The notes under the pieces: model-generated
What the model was told of the DNA's origin: nothing
Database searches by the model: none
Seen by the model: only the letters and a program-made list of their open reading frames with translations
Translations under genes and position numbers: made by a program
Shown: positions 25,230 to 34,527 of the stretch, in pieces
Layout: each line of letters starts with the position of its first letter
Numbering within the stretch: position 1 is the first letter of the stretch
Assembly (NCBI GenBank): GCA_963717765.1
Contig: CAVQWX010000003.1
Coordinates: forward strand, 62,001-126,000
DNA length: 64,000 nt
From: JACDER01 sp963717765
GTDB lineage: Bacteria; Actinomycetota; Thermoleophilia; Gaiellales; Gaiellaceae
Reading direction: 5' to 3'

Positions 25230-27731
25230 TTAGGTCTCGGAGGGCGCTTCGGTTGTTACAGCCGCGTTTTCTTCTGGTTGTGCGTCGCCGTTCTGCACGA
25301 CCTGCGTTCCCTGGTCCTTGCGCGCGCGGGCGCGGCGGCGGCGGCGTCTCCGGCGGGAGCGGCCGGAAGAGATCTTCGGCGCGGGGAGATTGTCCGCAAG
25401 CGCGTTCGCAACTTCCGGGAGGGGCGCGATCCGCTCGCGGGCTGCGTCGATCAGCTGATTCGCGCGCGGTGTGTACCCCTCCGCCGAGGCCAGCAATGCG
25501 ACGCCCACGTTGAGAGGTTGCTCGAGCGAGGCGGAGACGAGCTTGGCGGCGTTCTCCTCGTGGCGGTGACCCCGCGAGTTGGCCAGGGCGCCGAGAAGCC
25601 GCTTGGCCTCCGGGAACTCGGAGCTGGCGCGTCGATCCTGCACTTTGCGCGAACCGTGCGCGAGCTTCCAGGTCCAGCGGGAGAGGATCTGCCCCGGCGC
25701 GTCCGCCTTCTCCTCGCCGAGTGCACGGAGGAGGATGCGGATGCCGGCGAGCCGGTCCTTCTCCCACGTCGGCGCCGAGGTCACGAGCGTCACCAGGTCG
25801 TCGAAGTCCGCCCGCTCGACCTTCATCGACGCGCGGTCCTGCAGCGCGGTCAGCCGCAGGCGCCGGTTCGGGTTCTCAGCCGCACATGTGTAGAGGAACT
25901 GCTCGAGGCACGCCTTGCTGGCACGTCCCTCCGCCAGCTTCTTGGCGAACTCGACACGCTCGTCGAAGCCGATCTGCCGTCCCGCGATCGTCGCCCAGTA
26001 CCGCTGCTCGTCTTCGTCCAGGAACTTGGGGTCGATCCGCTGCCATTCGCGCGTTATGACGCCGAGCCGGCGCCGCACGTCGGGAGTGACGGGGACGAGC
26101 CAGGTTGCCGGCGTGAGCTTGCGGCGGGCGCGGCGCTGGTAGCGGCGGCGTGGGGAGGGGAGGACGCGGGCGCCCTCGCGGTAGAAGTCCGCGTCGAGCA
26201 GCGAGTGGAGCGTGATCACGCGCTCGTTGTGGGTCGCGCTTTTGGGGACGAAGTCGACGACGACGCCTGCCTCCTTACGCGGATGGATGCGCATGATGCG
26301 TCCGATGCGCTGCTGGTAGACGCGGCGAGAGGCGGTCGGCGCGAGGTGCATGACTACGGTCGCGCGGGGTGAGTTCCAGCCCTCGGCGAGCAGCATCGCG
26401 TTGATGAGGACGTTGATCTCGCCGCGCTCGTAGGCGGCGAGCGTCTCGGCCAGCTTCACGGGCGGGGTCCGTCCGCTCACCGCCTCGGCCTTGAGGCCGG
26501 CGGCGCGGAACTCCTGCGCCAGGTTGTACGCGTGATCCACTCCTGCGGCGTAGACGATTCCGGGCGTGTTCTCGAAGCGGTCGCGGTACAGGCTCGCCGC
26601 TGCCTGGTTCAGCGCCTGGTGGTCGAGGGCCTGGGCCAGGGCTCCCTCGTCGAAGTCGCCTCCGACGATCGGCACGGAATGGATGGCCGCGACCGGCGGG
26701 ACGCGCAGGTTGCGCAACGGCGCCACGAGCCCGCGCCGGGTCGCGTCCGCCAGCGGAAGGTCGTCTACCGAGGCCGGGAAGACGTCCGAGACCTGCTTGG
26801 CGATCAGCTGCTCGGTCGCGGTCATCCCGATGAAGATCGGCTCGGGGAAGCTGCGGATCGCAGCGCTCGTCTTCTCCCCGAGCGCGGTGTGCGCCTCGTC
26901 ACAGATGACGAGCTGGTACGCGTCTCGGCTCAGGTCGCCGACGTGGCGCGCGAACCACGCGTAGGTCTGGATCGTGACGGGGTTGTCGCGCGGCGGCTTC
27001 TGGCCGCCCTCGATCGCCGGGACGATCCGGTCGCCGTAGCCCTCCTCGCCGAGCTCGCGGTTGAACTGGGAGACGAGCAGGCGGCGGTGCGTGAGGATGA
27101 GTACGCCGACGGTGCGGGCGGCCTCGACGAAGCCCGCGGCCGCGATCGTCTTGCCGGACGCGGTCGGATGGCGGAACCGGAAGCGCCTACCGGCGCCCGG
27201 ATCGGGCTTCTGGGCGACGCCGTTCTCGGACTCGGGCTCGACGTCGAGTTCTGCCTCGATCGACTCGCCGTTCTCCTCCACCTCGACCTCGGTGAGCTCC
27301 TCGGCCGTGACCGTGCCGTTGCCGTTCAAGGCCTCCAGGAAGCCTTTCTGGTTGGCGGCGATCAGCTCCGTGAGCATTCCGGCCAGCGCGTCGATCTGGT
27401 GGCGGCGAAGCTCCGTTCCGGAGGCCAGCCGCGGCGGACGCTCGCTGAGCACGCGCTCGAGCCCGAGCATGAGCCCGAAACGCGTCCTCCACTCCGAGGA
27501 CGGGCTGCGCTGGCCCTCCTCGATCTCCTTCAGCGCCGCGTCGAGCGCGATGCGCCGCGCGGTTTGCGGCGCCAGAACCCGTGCGGGATCTTCGCCTTCG
27601 CGCAGGAAGGGCTCGCCCGCCCACGCTTCCGCTCGGAGCGCGGACTCGGACAAGCCGTCCGCGGCCTCCGGCGCAGTCGTCGGATGATCGCTGGTCCTCT
27701 GCATGTCTGCAACGCTTCTCCGGCGCTGCAT
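25230..27731 (-). CDS. SF2 DEAD/DEAH-box helicase with basic C-terminal tail
   Basis: About 833 residues. After a 110-residue N-terminal region come RRHQIDALAGM (Q-like), an acidic insert (ELTEVEVEENGESIEAELDV), Walker A PTASGKT, Walker B CDEAHT, motif III GMTAT and the C-lobe motifs LINAMLLAEGWNSPRA and QQRIGRIMRIHP. The architecture is like type-III restriction/DNA-repair SF2 helicases, but no nuclease domain is visible. The last 60 residues are rich in Arg (RSRRRRRRRRARARK) and probably bind nucleic acid. The start is uncertain: ATG 27731 or ATG 27704. It stands alone, not in a restriction or defence cassette. Confidence 0.82.
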   Translation of the reverse strand: MQRRRSVADMQRTSDHPTTAPEAADGLSESALRAEAWAGEPFLREGEDPARVLAPQTARRIALDAALKEIEEGQRSPSSEWRTRFGLMLGLERVLSERPPRLASGTELRRHQIDALAGMLTELIAANQKGFLEALNGNGTVTAEELTEVEVEENGESIEAELDVEPESENGVAQKPDPGAGRRFRFRHPTASGKTIAAAGFVEAARTVGVLILTHRRLLVSQFNRELGEEGYGDRIVPAIEGGQKPPRDNPVTIQTYAWFARHVGDLSRDAYQLVICDEAHTALGEKTSAAIRSFPEPIFIGMTATEQLIAKQVSDVFPASVDDLPLADATRRGLVAPLRNLRVPPVAAIHSVPIVGGDFDEGALAQALDHQALNQAAASLYRDRFENTPGIVYAAGVDHAYNLAQEFRAAGLKAEAVSGRTPPVKLAETLAAYERGEINVLINAMLLAEGWNSPRATVVMHLAPTASRRVYQQRIGRIMRIHPRKEAGVVVDFVPKSATHNERVITLHSLLDADFYREGARVLPSPRRRYQRRARRKLTPATWLVPVTPDVRRRLGVITREWQRIDPKFLDEDEQRYWATIAGRQIGFDERVEFAKKLAEGRASKACLEQFLYTCAAENPNRRLRLTALQDRASMKVERADFDDLVTLVTSAPTWEKDRLAGIRILLRALGEEKADAPGQILSRWTWKLAHGSRKVQDRRASSEFPEAKRLLGALANSRGHRHEENAAKLVSASLEQPLNVGVALLASAEGYTPRANQLIDAARERIAPLPEVANALADNLPAPKISSGRSRRRRRRRRARARKDQGTQVVQNGDAQPEENAAVTTEAPSET

Positions 27732-27928
27732 CGTGAGGGTGATTCGTACGCCACACCTTCCCGGTGGGCGACGCTGGGCCAAAGCATAGCCGATCCGGGG
27801 GAGAGCGCTAAGGGCCGCTCACGACGCCGACCGCGGCAGGAGCTCGCCTGGAGCGCACATCATCCGATCAGGGGGATGGCCGCTCCTCCTCCTAAGCTTC
27901 ACGTTGACATTTCGCGAAAGGAGCTGCT

Positions 27929-28147
27929 ATGGACAACGACGGGTCACTCGGTGGAAGGTTCTGGGCTTCGGTTCTCGGCATATGCCTTCTCGTCGGCGTC
28001 GGCGGGTTCCTCCTCTTCTGGTTCGTCGGTGCCGCGTGGGCAAGGTGGGGTTTCTTCGGAATGATCATCGTCCTCGGAGGCGCGCTCCTCCTGGTCGCGT
28101 GGATCTTCGACCGCCGCGCGACGCGTACCTACGAAGACAGCGTTTAG
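27929..28147 (+). CDS. Small two-helix membrane protein
   Basis: A 72-residue protein, MDNDGSLGGRFWASVLGICL onward, with two hydrophobic segments (about 12-33 and 41-60) and a short charged end. GAAAGGAG lies 6 bases before the ATG. Its stop overlaps the convergent amidotransferase stop by four bases. The 195 bases upstream contain no other gene that I can recognise. No family was recognised. Confidence 0.75.
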   Translation: MDNDGSLGGRFWASVLGICLLVGVGGFLLFWFVGAAWARWGFFGMIIVLGGALLLVAWIFDRRATRTYEDSV

Positions 28148-28977
28148 CTCGGCGGGACCGGCGTGAAGTCGTGCATCTCGTCCTGCCCGTACTGCACGAC
28201 GCCGTAGCTCGACTCGGGCACCTCGTTCCACGCGCCCGGTAGGTCGCCCAGCGGCTCTGACACCACCAGCCTCGTGTCCTCGTCCACCTGTTGGAAGAGC
28301 ATGTTGTCCGGATAGAGCTCGCGCAGCGCGTCGATCGCAGTGCTGAAGAAGAGCGTCCGCGAGTCGTGCTCGCTCGAATAGCGGAACGCCCAGAGCTTGT
28401 CGCCGTTGGAGGTTGCGATCGTCCCCTGCATCGGGTGCTCGACGCCGTGTTCGTGCCCGACCGCCTCGACGAGGCCGATCGCGCGCGCGACCGCCTGCGG
28501 CGGATCCTCCTCGAGACCGAACGTCTGCGCCAGATGGAAGAGGGTCTCCGAGTCGGTCGAGCCCTCGATGAACGGGTAGAGCTCGGGATCGATCGCCAGC
28601 ACGAGGTCGCGCTTGATCTTCTGGAAGTCGCGGATGACTCCGTTGTGCATCCAGAGCCAGCGCCCGTGGCGGAAGGGATGGCAGTTCGTCTGCTGGACCG
28701 GGCTGCCGCTCGATGCGCGGATGTGGGCGAAGATGAGGTGCGAGCGGATGTGCCGCGCGAGCTCCCGAAGGTTGCGGTCGTTCCAGGCCGGCTCGATGCT
28801 GTGAAAGACGCCGGGTGTATGGGTCTGGTCGTACCAGCCGACGCCGAAGCCGTCGCCGTTCGTCGTTTCGGCGCCCATCGTCGAGTGCAGGCTCTGGTCG
28901 ATGAGCGAGTGCTTCGTCTTGTACAGGAGCATCTCGATCAGGACGGGCGATCCGGAATAGGCCATCCACCGGCACAT
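28144..28977 (-). CDS. Class II glutamine amidotransferase (EgtC/YafJ-like)
   Basis: A 277-residue Ntn-hydrolase. After removal of Met1 the nucleophile Cys2 is exposed (MCRWMAYSGSP). Further family motifs are NGDGFGVGWY, FAHIRASSGSPVQQTNCHPF, WLWMHNGVIRDF and STDSETLFHL. It hydrolyses glutamine or a gamma-glutamyl amide; EgtC of ergothioneine synthesis belongs to this family, but no egtB/egtD lies nearby, so the substrate is open. Downstream of the membrane protein gene at 28984 on the same strand, with 6 bases between them. Confidence 0.9.
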   Translation of the reverse strand: MCRWMAYSGSPVLIEMLLYKTKHSLIDQSLHSTMGAETTNGDGFGVGWYDQTHTPGVFHSIEPAWNDRNLRELARHIRSHLIFAHIRASSGSPVQQTNCHPFRHGRWLWMHNGVIRDFQKIKRDLVLAIDPELYPFIEGSTDSETLFHLAQTFGLEEDPPQAVARAIGLVEAVGHEHGVEHPMQGTIATSNGDKLWAFRYSSEHDSRTLFFSTAIDALRELYPDNMLFQQVDEDTRLVVSEPLGDLPGAWNEVPESSYGVVQYGQDEMHDFTPVPPS

Positions 28978-28983
28978 GCCGCT

Positions 28984-29403
28984 TCAGACCTCGATCCGCC
29001 GGCCGCCGTACACGGCGAGCCCGTAGACCACGAGCACGTCGAGCGCGAAGACGCACAGTGACCAGAATGGATAGGCCTGGATGCTCAGCAGCTGCACCAG
29101 CGCCTGCAGGGAAGCGATCCCGATCCCGAAGAAGCGGGCCCACTGCGCGCCACGAAAGATGCCGAACGAGGCGACGATCGTGATGACGCCGACGATGATC
29201 ATGATCCAGCCCCACGTCGACGGGCCGCTGAAGACGTACCGCGAGCCCGAGACGTAGAACGACGACTTGGTGGCCGTGACGATCCCGTGGATCACGCCGA
29301 TGATCCCTGCGAGGCCGAGCATGGAGGCGGAGAAGAACACCCAGCCGGCTCCCTTGTCCTCCAGGTCGTAGCGCGATCCTCTGGGCGATTCAGTGCTGCT
29401 CAT
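28984..29403 (-). CDS. Four-helix integral membrane protein (DUF7144-like)
   Basis: A 139-residue protein, MSSTESPRGSRYDLEDKG then four hydrophobic segments (GWVFFSASMLGLAGIIGVIH, WGWIMIIVGVITIVASFGIF, WARFFGIGIASLQALVQLL, PFWSLCVFALDVLVVYGLAV). The layout resembles the DUF7144/SPW-repeat small membrane proteins of actinobacteria. GAAGGAGAG lies 5 bases before the ATG at 29403. Probably co-transcribed with the amidotransferase that follows. Function unknown. Confidence 0.8.
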   Translation of the reverse strand: MSSTESPRGSRYDLEDKGAGWVFFSASMLGLAGIIGVIHGIVTATKSSFYVSGSRYVFSGPSTWGWIMIIVGVITIVASFGIFRGAQWARFFGIGIASLQALVQLLSIQAYPFWSLCVFALDVLVVYGLAVYGGRRIEV

Positions 29404-29473
29404 CCGCTCTCCTTCCGCATCGGGGACGGGAGCATCGCGGCCGCCGGGGCGGCTGCGCATCATCCGATCCGGG

Positions 29474-30064
29474 TTACGTCCCCAGGCCGCCGAAGATGAC
29501 GAACGGGTTGTCCGGCTGGACCTCGTAGACGAGCTCGCCGCCGGGCTCGACCTCGCCGTGGAGACGCGCGGCCAGGGCCTCGGCATCCTCCTTGGTGGCC
29601 GTCCCTGCGATCACGTAGTGCGCGCGGCGGACGACGCCATAGCCGTCCTTCTCCAGCTCGTCGGCCAGCTTGTGCGCCTCGTCCACCGACTCGCGCTCGA
29701 TGCGCACTTCCCAGGGCGCATAGCCCTCCCTGAGGAGCTCCTCACCGGTGTCCGGCGCCGGTGCTTCGTCGTCCCAGCGCTCCTCGTCGGCCAGCCAGTG
29801 CTCGATCACAATCTCCTGCGCTTGCAGGCCGTGCTCCTTCAGCTCCGCCTCGACGACCGCGCGCGCCTTGCGGACGGCGTCTTGGGTCGCCGCGTAGACG
29901 AAGACGGTGTCCTCGTCGTTCGAGACGGCCAGGCGATGCGCTTCCAGATCCTTCGCGAGCTCACGCGCCTCCGAGCCGAGGTCGACCCCGAGCCGGGCGA
30001 GAAAATCCGTTGCGTGCCGTTCTTCCTCCATCTCGACGCGCACGCGCCAGTCATCCTGTGCCAT
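29474..30064 (-). CDS. Conserved hypothetical cytoplasmic protein
   Basis: A 196-residue protein with no signal or membrane segment. It seems to hold two copies of an alpha-beta unit: LAVSNDEDTVFVYAATQDAVRKARAVVEAELKEHG and YGVVRRAHYVIAGTATKEDAEALAARLHGE, the second of SPOR-like or ferredoxin-fold appearance. Family not recognised. The ATG at 30064 follows TAGGTT (minus strand of 30072-30077) by seven bases. It is divergent from the DUF4235 gene at 30096. Confidence 0.72.
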   Translation of the reverse strand: MAQDDWRVRVEMEEERHATDFLARLGVDLGSEARELAKDLEAHRLAVSNDEDTVFVYAATQDAVRKARAVVEAELKEHGLQAQEIVIEHWLADEERWDDEAPAPDTGEELLREGYAPWEVRIERESVDEAHKLADELEKDGYGVVRRAHYVIAGTATKEDAEALAARLHGEVEPGGELVYEVQPDNPFVIFGGLGT

Positions 30065-30095
30065 GTCTGGGAACCTATCGGGAGGTGTGAGGTTC

Positions 30096-30392
30096 ATGCA
30101 GAGGGGAATGATTCGGGGAGTGGCTGGGAACAACAAGGTCGTCGCGGAGCATGTGGCAAGGGTTCGCCAGGACCTCCGCGACCTCTGGCACGCGCTTCGC
30201 GACGATCCGAAGAAGCACGCCGGCAACAAACGGGCGTGGTCGCTTCTGTCCGGCGCGCTGACGGCCGCGACGGCCATCGTGGCGCGCCGGGCGGCGGTCA
30301 AGATCTGGATGCGGCTGACCGGGGAGCTTCCTCCTTCCGTCCTGGAGGCGGAGAAGGAGGCGGCCAAGCTGCGCAAGGAGATGTCTGCTTGA
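30096..30392 (+). CDS. DUF4235-like small membrane protein
   Basis: A 98-residue protein. The segment WSLLSGALTAATAIVARRAAVKIWMRLTGELPPS matches the DUF4235 pattern of one or two hydrophobic helices followed by W-x-x-x-T-G-x-x-P-P. The N terminus is charged and helical. Start ATG 30096 is preceded by GGGAGGTGTGAGG; ATG 30108 is an alternative. Its stop overlaps the TTG start of the yihY-like gene as TTGA, so the two are translationally coupled. Function unknown. Confidence 0.8.
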   Translation: MQRGMIRGVAGNNKVVAEHVARVRQDLRDLWHALRDDPKKHAGNKRAWSLLSGALTAATAIVARRAAVKIWMRLTGELPPSVLEAEKEAAKLRKEMSA

Positions 30393-31381
30393 GCATCGAG
30401 GCGGCCGAACGGAAGGCGCCACAGCCCCAGCCCGAGAAGCAGGAGGCGCGGCTCCAGGAGCCGACGCTCCGGAAGCTGAGCAAGCGGGACTACCTCGCGA
30501 TCGTCAAGCGCGCGGGGAAAGAGACCATGGACGACAACATCCCGGCGCTCGCCGCGGCGCTCGCGTACTACGCGTTCCTGGCCATCCCGTCCGCACTGCT
30601 CCTTGCCGCGGGAACGTTCAGCCTCGTGGCCGGGCCCGACGCGGTCAACTCGATCGTGACCACGCTCGACAAGGTGTTGCCGGCCCAGGCGGTCGACCTG
30701 GTCAGCCAGAGCCTGACCAACCTGACCAAGAATCAGGCCACCGGGGTCACCCTTCTCGGCGTCGGCGCACTGCTCGCGGTGTGGTCGCTCGGCGGCGCGA
30801 TGCAGAACGTCATGTGGGCGCTGAACATCGCCTACGAGCGCAAGGAAACCCGGGGCTTCATCCGCCGCCGGCTCACCGCCTGGGGGATGCTCTTCTTCGC
30901 GCTCCTCGGCTTCACGCTGACGTTCGGGCTACTCGTTCTCGGCCCGCATCTGGCGACCTGGGTCGGGAAGGCGAGCGGCCAGCAGGGGTTGGTGAACGAC
31001 CTGTGGTGGGCCGCGGAGTGGCCGATCTTGATCGGCGGACTGCTCGTCGCGTTCGCCGGCATCCTCTATCTCGGGCCGAACGTGGATCACCCGCGCTGGC
31101 GGTTCCTCACCCCGGGGTCGGTCGTCGCGGTGCTCATCTGGCTCGCCGCATCCGGCCTGTTCTCGCTCTACGTCAGCTACTTCGGCGCGTACAACAAGGC
31201 GTGGGGGTCGCTCGCCGCGGTCGTGGTGATGCTCATGTGGCTGTGGCTGTCCGGGCTCGCGCTGCTGTTCGGCGGGGAGATGAACGCCGAGACCGAGCGC
31301 AGCCGCGAGCTGCGCAGGGGCGAGCCGGCGGAGGTCGATCTGCAGGCTCCCGCCAAGGGAGAGAACGAGCCGAAAGGCTAG
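30389..31381 (+). CDS. YihY/BrkB-family (UPF0761) inner-membrane protein
   Basis: A 330-residue protein. After a 50-residue soluble N terminus come about six hydrophobic segments with the family hallmarks NIPALAAALAYYAFLAIPSALLL, GAMQNVMWALNIAYE and FSLYVSYFGAYNKAWGSLAA then VVVMLMWLWLSGLALLFGGEMNAE. Once annotated as ribonuclease BN, the family has no proven catalytic role. The TTG start at 30389 is deduced from the TTGA overlap with the preceding gene. Its stop overlaps the convergent fadB-like stop by four bases. Confidence 0.9.
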   Translation: MSIEAAERKAPQPQPEKQEARLQEPTLRKLSKRDYLAIVKRAGKETMDDNIPALAAALAYYAFLAIPSALLLAAGTFSLVAGPDAVNSIVTTLDKVLPAQAVDLVSQSLTNLTKNQATGVTLLGVGALLAVWSLGGAMQNVMWALNIAYERKETRGFIRRRLTAWGMLFFALLGFTLTFGLLVLGPHLATWVGKASGQQGLVNDLWWAAEWPILIGGLLVAFAGILYLGPNVDHPRWRFLTPGSVVAVLIWLAASGLFSLYVSYFGAYNKAWGSLAAVVVMLMWLWLSGLALLFGGEMNAETERSRELRRGEPAEVDLQAPAKGENEPKG

Positions 31382-33342
31382 GCGGGCGCGGCCGCGTAGT
31401 CGGCGAGCGGACGTCCCGCGACGCGCTCGCTGACGCCCGTCTGGTCGAGGAACTTCGTCACCCCGCCCAGCCAGAACGGCCAGCCTGCGCCGAGGATGAG
31501 CGCCGTGTCCACGTCTGCCGCTTCGGCGACGACGCCTTCGTCCAGCATGTGCCGCACCTCGTCCGCGATCGCCTCCAGCACCGCGTCGGTTATCTCCTCG
31601 ACCGTGCGCGCCTGCTCTTCGGCGACGACGATCTCGTCCTTGCCGTCCGCGTAGTTCGCGAGCGTCGGCGAGAGCGGGTAGCGGTCGGGATACGCCTCGT
31701 TCATCGTCTCGAGCACGTGGTTTGCGACGCGGGGCCCCACCATCTGCAGCAAGACCGACGGCGCCATCGGCAGGCCGAGCCGCAGGACGGCCTCGTCCGT
31801 CTCCTCGACCGAGTTGCCGTGCTCGAGCGCGTCCATGAGCACGCTCGTCATCCGCGTCAGCACGCGGTTGACGATGAAGCCCGGCGCGTCCTTGGAGAGG
31901 ACGGGCCGCTTGCCCAGGTCGGCCGCGACCTTGTACGTGGTCGCGACGGTGACGTCGTCGGTCTCGTCCGTTCGGATCAGCTCGACCAGCGGCAGCACCT
32001 TCACCGGGTTGAAGAAGTGCAGGCCGACGTCGGCGCCCATCTCTTCGACCGAGAGCGATGACGTGTTCGTCGCCAGGATGCACTCGGCCGGAACGGCCTC
32101 GCGCAACTCGCGGAAGACCTGCTTCTTCACGTCCAGGTCCTCGAAGACCGCCTCGAGAACAAAGTCACAGTCCTCGAACCCCTCGTGGGCGGTGGTGCCG
32201 GAGACGATCGAGTGCAGGAACCGCGCCTTGTCCTCGGTGATGCGTCCGCGCGCTGCGGCGTCGTCCAGTTCCTCTCCGATCGACGCGATCGCCTCGTCCA
32301 CGAGCTTCTGGTCGAGGTCGCGGATCACGAGCGGGAGCTCGAGGCGGCGAACGAAGAGCGCTGCGAGCTGGCGCGCCATCAGGCCGGCGCCGACGATCCC
32401 GACCTTGCGCACCTTGCGCGGCTCGACGTCCGGGATCCCTGGCTTCCGCTTCGCGCGCCGCTCGACCAGGCCAAACGCGTAGAGCGAGGCCTGCGCTTGG
32501 CGGCTGAGGATGAGGTCGGCGACCGCCTCCTCCTCCCGGCGGTAGCCCTCCTCGACCGACCAGCGCGTCGTTCCCTCGATCAGGTCGAGCGCGCGGTACG
32601 GAGCGATCGCGGCGCCGCGGACGGCGTCGTCCAGCTGGGAGCGTGCGCGGCGAATCGACTCTTCCATCCCCGACGTGTCCGGTGCCTGCCGCTCGGGCGG
32701 CGTGCGGACGAGCTCGAGCGCGTACGCGATCGACTCGTCCACGAACTCGACCGGCTCGAGCAGCTTGTCGGCGAGCCCGTATTCGACCGCTTCGGGCCCG
32801 CTCAGCATCCTGTTCTGACGCAGCGGGTTCTGGACGACGAAGCGCACGGCCGTCATGGGGTCGACGAGCCGCGGGACGAGCTGCGTCCCGCCCCATCCGG
32901 GAATGATCCCCAGGAAGCATTCCGGCAGCGCGAAGTGACGGACCGAGGATGCGATCGTGCGCGCGTCGCAGTGAAGCGCGATCTCGACGCCGCCGCCGAG
33001 GCACGCGCCGTTGATCGCTGCGACCGTCGGGAACGGGAGCGCGCGGATGCGGCCGAAGAGGTCGTGCCCCGCGCGGCTGCCCTCGATCGCCTCCTCGCGC
33101 GAGGAGATCTTCGGGAACTCGTCGATGTCCGCGCCCGCGCAGAAGACGAAGGGCTTTCCCGTCAGCACCATCGCGACCCAGTCGCCGGACTCGAGCTCGC
33201 CGACGACCCGGGCCGCGGACTCGAAGGCGCTGCGGCCCAGGACCGTCGGCTTCGTCCAGTCCTCGCCGTTGTCCATCGTCACGAGCGCGAGCGGGCCTGC
33301 CTCGGTCTCGACGCGGTTCAGGAAGAAAGTCGTGTCAGGCAC
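31378..33342 (-). CDS. fadB: Bifunctional enoyl-CoA hydratase / 3-hydroxyacyl-CoA dehydrogenase
   Basis: A 654-residue multifunctional beta-oxidation alpha subunit. The N-terminal crotonase domain has FVFCAGADIDEF (oxyanion hole) and INGACLGGGVEIALHCDARTI, then LPECFLGIIPGWGGTQLVPRL with the catalytic Glu. The dehydrogenase domain starts at VGIVGAGLMARQLAALFVRR (NAD-binding; GxGxMG is altered to GAGLMA), followed by NTSSLSVEEM and GLHFFNPVKVLPLVELI with the catalytic His. GTG start; the first bases overlap the thiolase stop by 8 nt, so the two form a beta-oxidation operon. Confidence 0.94.
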   Translation of the reverse strand: MPDTTFFLNRVETEAGPLALVTMDNGEDWTKPTVLGRSAFESAARVVGELESGDWVAMVLTGKPFVFCAGADIDEFPKISSREEAIEGSRAGHDLFGRIRALPFPTVAAINGACLGGGVEIALHCDARTIASSVRHFALPECFLGIIPGWGGTQLVPRLVDPMTAVRFVVQNPLRQNRMLSGPEAVEYGLADKLLEPVEFVDESIAYALELVRTPPERQAPDTSGMEESIRRARSQLDDAVRGAAIAPYRALDLIEGTTRWSVEEGYRREEEAVADLILSRQAQASLYAFGLVERRAKRKPGIPDVEPRKVRKVGIVGAGLMARQLAALFVRRLELPLVIRDLDQKLVDEAIASIGEELDDAAARGRITEDKARFLHSIVSGTTAHEGFEDCDFVLEAVFEDLDVKKQVFRELREAVPAECILATNTSSLSVEEMGADVGLHFFNPVKVLPLVELIRTDETDDVTVATTYKVAADLGKRPVLSKDAPGFIVNRVLTRMTSVLMDALEHGNSVEETDEAVLRLGLPMAPSVLLQMVGPRVANHVLETMNEAYPDRYPLSPTLANYADGKDEIVVAEEQARTVEEITDAVLEAIADEVRHMLDEGVVAEAADVDTALILGAGWPFWLGGVTKFLDQTGVSERVAGRPLADYAAAPA

Positions 33343-34504
33343 GCGTGTTCTCCCACACCAGCGCGGCCCCCATCCCCATGCCGACGCAGAGCGCGGTCAG
33401 CCCGTAGCGGACGTCGCGCTCCTTCATTCCGTAGGCGAGCTGAGCCATCAGGCGCACCCCCGTGGCGGCCAGCGGATGGCCGCATGCGATCGCGCCGCCG
33501 TACGGGTTGAGTCGCTCGTCCTCGGGGGAGACGCCCATACCGTCGCACCAGCTCAGCACCTGCACGGCGAATGGCTCGTTCAGCTCGAAGAGGCCGATGT
33601 CGTCGAGCGACAGGCCGGTGCGCTCGAGCACCGCTTTCGTCGCCGGGACGGGGCCGATTCCCATCAGCTCCGGTTCGACGCCCGCATAGGCGAAGCCGAC
33701 CAGCCGCAGCTTCGGCTCCAGCCCGAGCTCCTCCACAGCCTGGTCCGAGGCGAGGATGCACGCCGTCGCGCCGTCCGTCAGCCCCGCGGAGTTGCCCGCG
33801 GTCACGCTGCCGCCCGGGCGGAAGGGCGTGGGGAGAGTCGCCAGGCCGTCCATCGAGGTGTCGGGCCGCAGGAACTCGTCGCGGTCGGCCCGCTTCCAGC
33901 CCTCGTCGGTGAAGACGGCCATCGGCACGACCGTCTCGCGCATGATCCCGTTCTGCCAGGCCGCGGCGGCGCGCTGCTGCGAGCGGACGGCGAACGCGTC
34001 CGCGTCCTCCTTGGTCAGCTGCGCGAAGCGGTCGTGCAGGTTCTCCGCCGTCGCGCCCATCGTCACCGCGGAGGTGTCGACGAGCCGCTCCGCGACGAAG
34101 CGGGGATTGAAGTCGACGTCCTCGCCCATCGGGTGGTGGCCCATATGCTCGACGCCGCCCGCGAGCACGACGTCCGCGGCGCCCATCCCGATCTCGCCAG
34201 CGCCCGCCGTCACAGCGGTGAGCGCGCCCGCACACATGCGGTCGACCGCGAAGCCGGGGACGGTGTGCGGGATGCCGGCGAGCAGCGCGACGTCCCGTCC
34301 CATCGTCAGCCCCTGGTCGCCGACCTGCGCGGTGGCGGCGAAGACGACGTCGCCGATCCGCTCCGGCGGCAGCTGCGGGTTTCGGCGGAGGACCTCCCGG
34401 ACGACCTTTACGGCCATGTCGTCGGCGCGCGTGCGCCAGAAAGCTCCCTTCGGGCCCGCCCGGCCGAAGGCCGTGCGGACACCGTCCACGAAGTAGACGT
34501 CCAT
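33335..34504 (-). CDS. fadA: Acetyl-CoA acyltransferase (thiolase)
   Basis: A 389-residue thiolase that cleaves 3-ketoacyl-CoA. The acyl-enzyme Cys is in VDRMCAGALTAV, the catalytic His in NEPFAVQVL and the second Cys in TALCVGMGMGAALV, with NPYGGAIACGHPLAATGVR near the end. First gene of the operon with fadB. I chose ATG 34504 because TAGACT on the minus strand (34517-34512) is 7 bases upstream; the frame is open further upstream but that would run into the divergent gene. Confidence 0.95.
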   Translation of the reverse strand: MDVYFVDGVRTAFGRAGPKGAFWRTRADDMAVKVVREVLRRNPQLPPERIGDVVFAATAQVGDQGLTMGRDVALLAGIPHTVPGFAVDRMCAGALTAVTAGAGEIGMGAADVVLAGGVEHMGHHPMGEDVDFNPRFVAERLVDTSAVTMGATAENLHDRFAQLTKEDADAFAVRSQQRAAAAWQNGIMRETVVPMAVFTDEGWKRADRDEFLRPDTSMDGLATLPTPFRPGGSVTAGNSAGLTDGATACILASDQAVEELGLEPKLRLVGFAYAGVEPELMGIGPVPATKAVLERTGLSLDDIGLFELNEPFAVQVLSWCDGMGVSPEDERLNPYGGAIACGHPLAATGVRLMAQLAYGMKERDVRYGLTALCVGMGMGAALVWENTRA

Positions 34505-34511
34505 CAGGATG

Positions 34512-34521
34512 AGTCTAGGCT
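34512..34521. promoter_or_regulatory. Bidirectional leaderless promoter (overlapping -10 boxes)
   Basis: AGTCTAGGCT contains TAGACT on the minus strand, 7 bases before the thiolase ATG, and TAGGCT on the plus strand, 6 bases before the GTG at 34528. The two boxes share the central TA. Only 23 bases separate the two start codons. Confidence 0.65.
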
Positions 34522-34527
34522 TGCCGT

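Noticed and set aside
25230..27731. Helicase as part of a phage-defence or restriction system
   Set aside because: No nuclease, methyltransferase or known defence partner is next to it; its neighbours are housekeeping and membrane genes.
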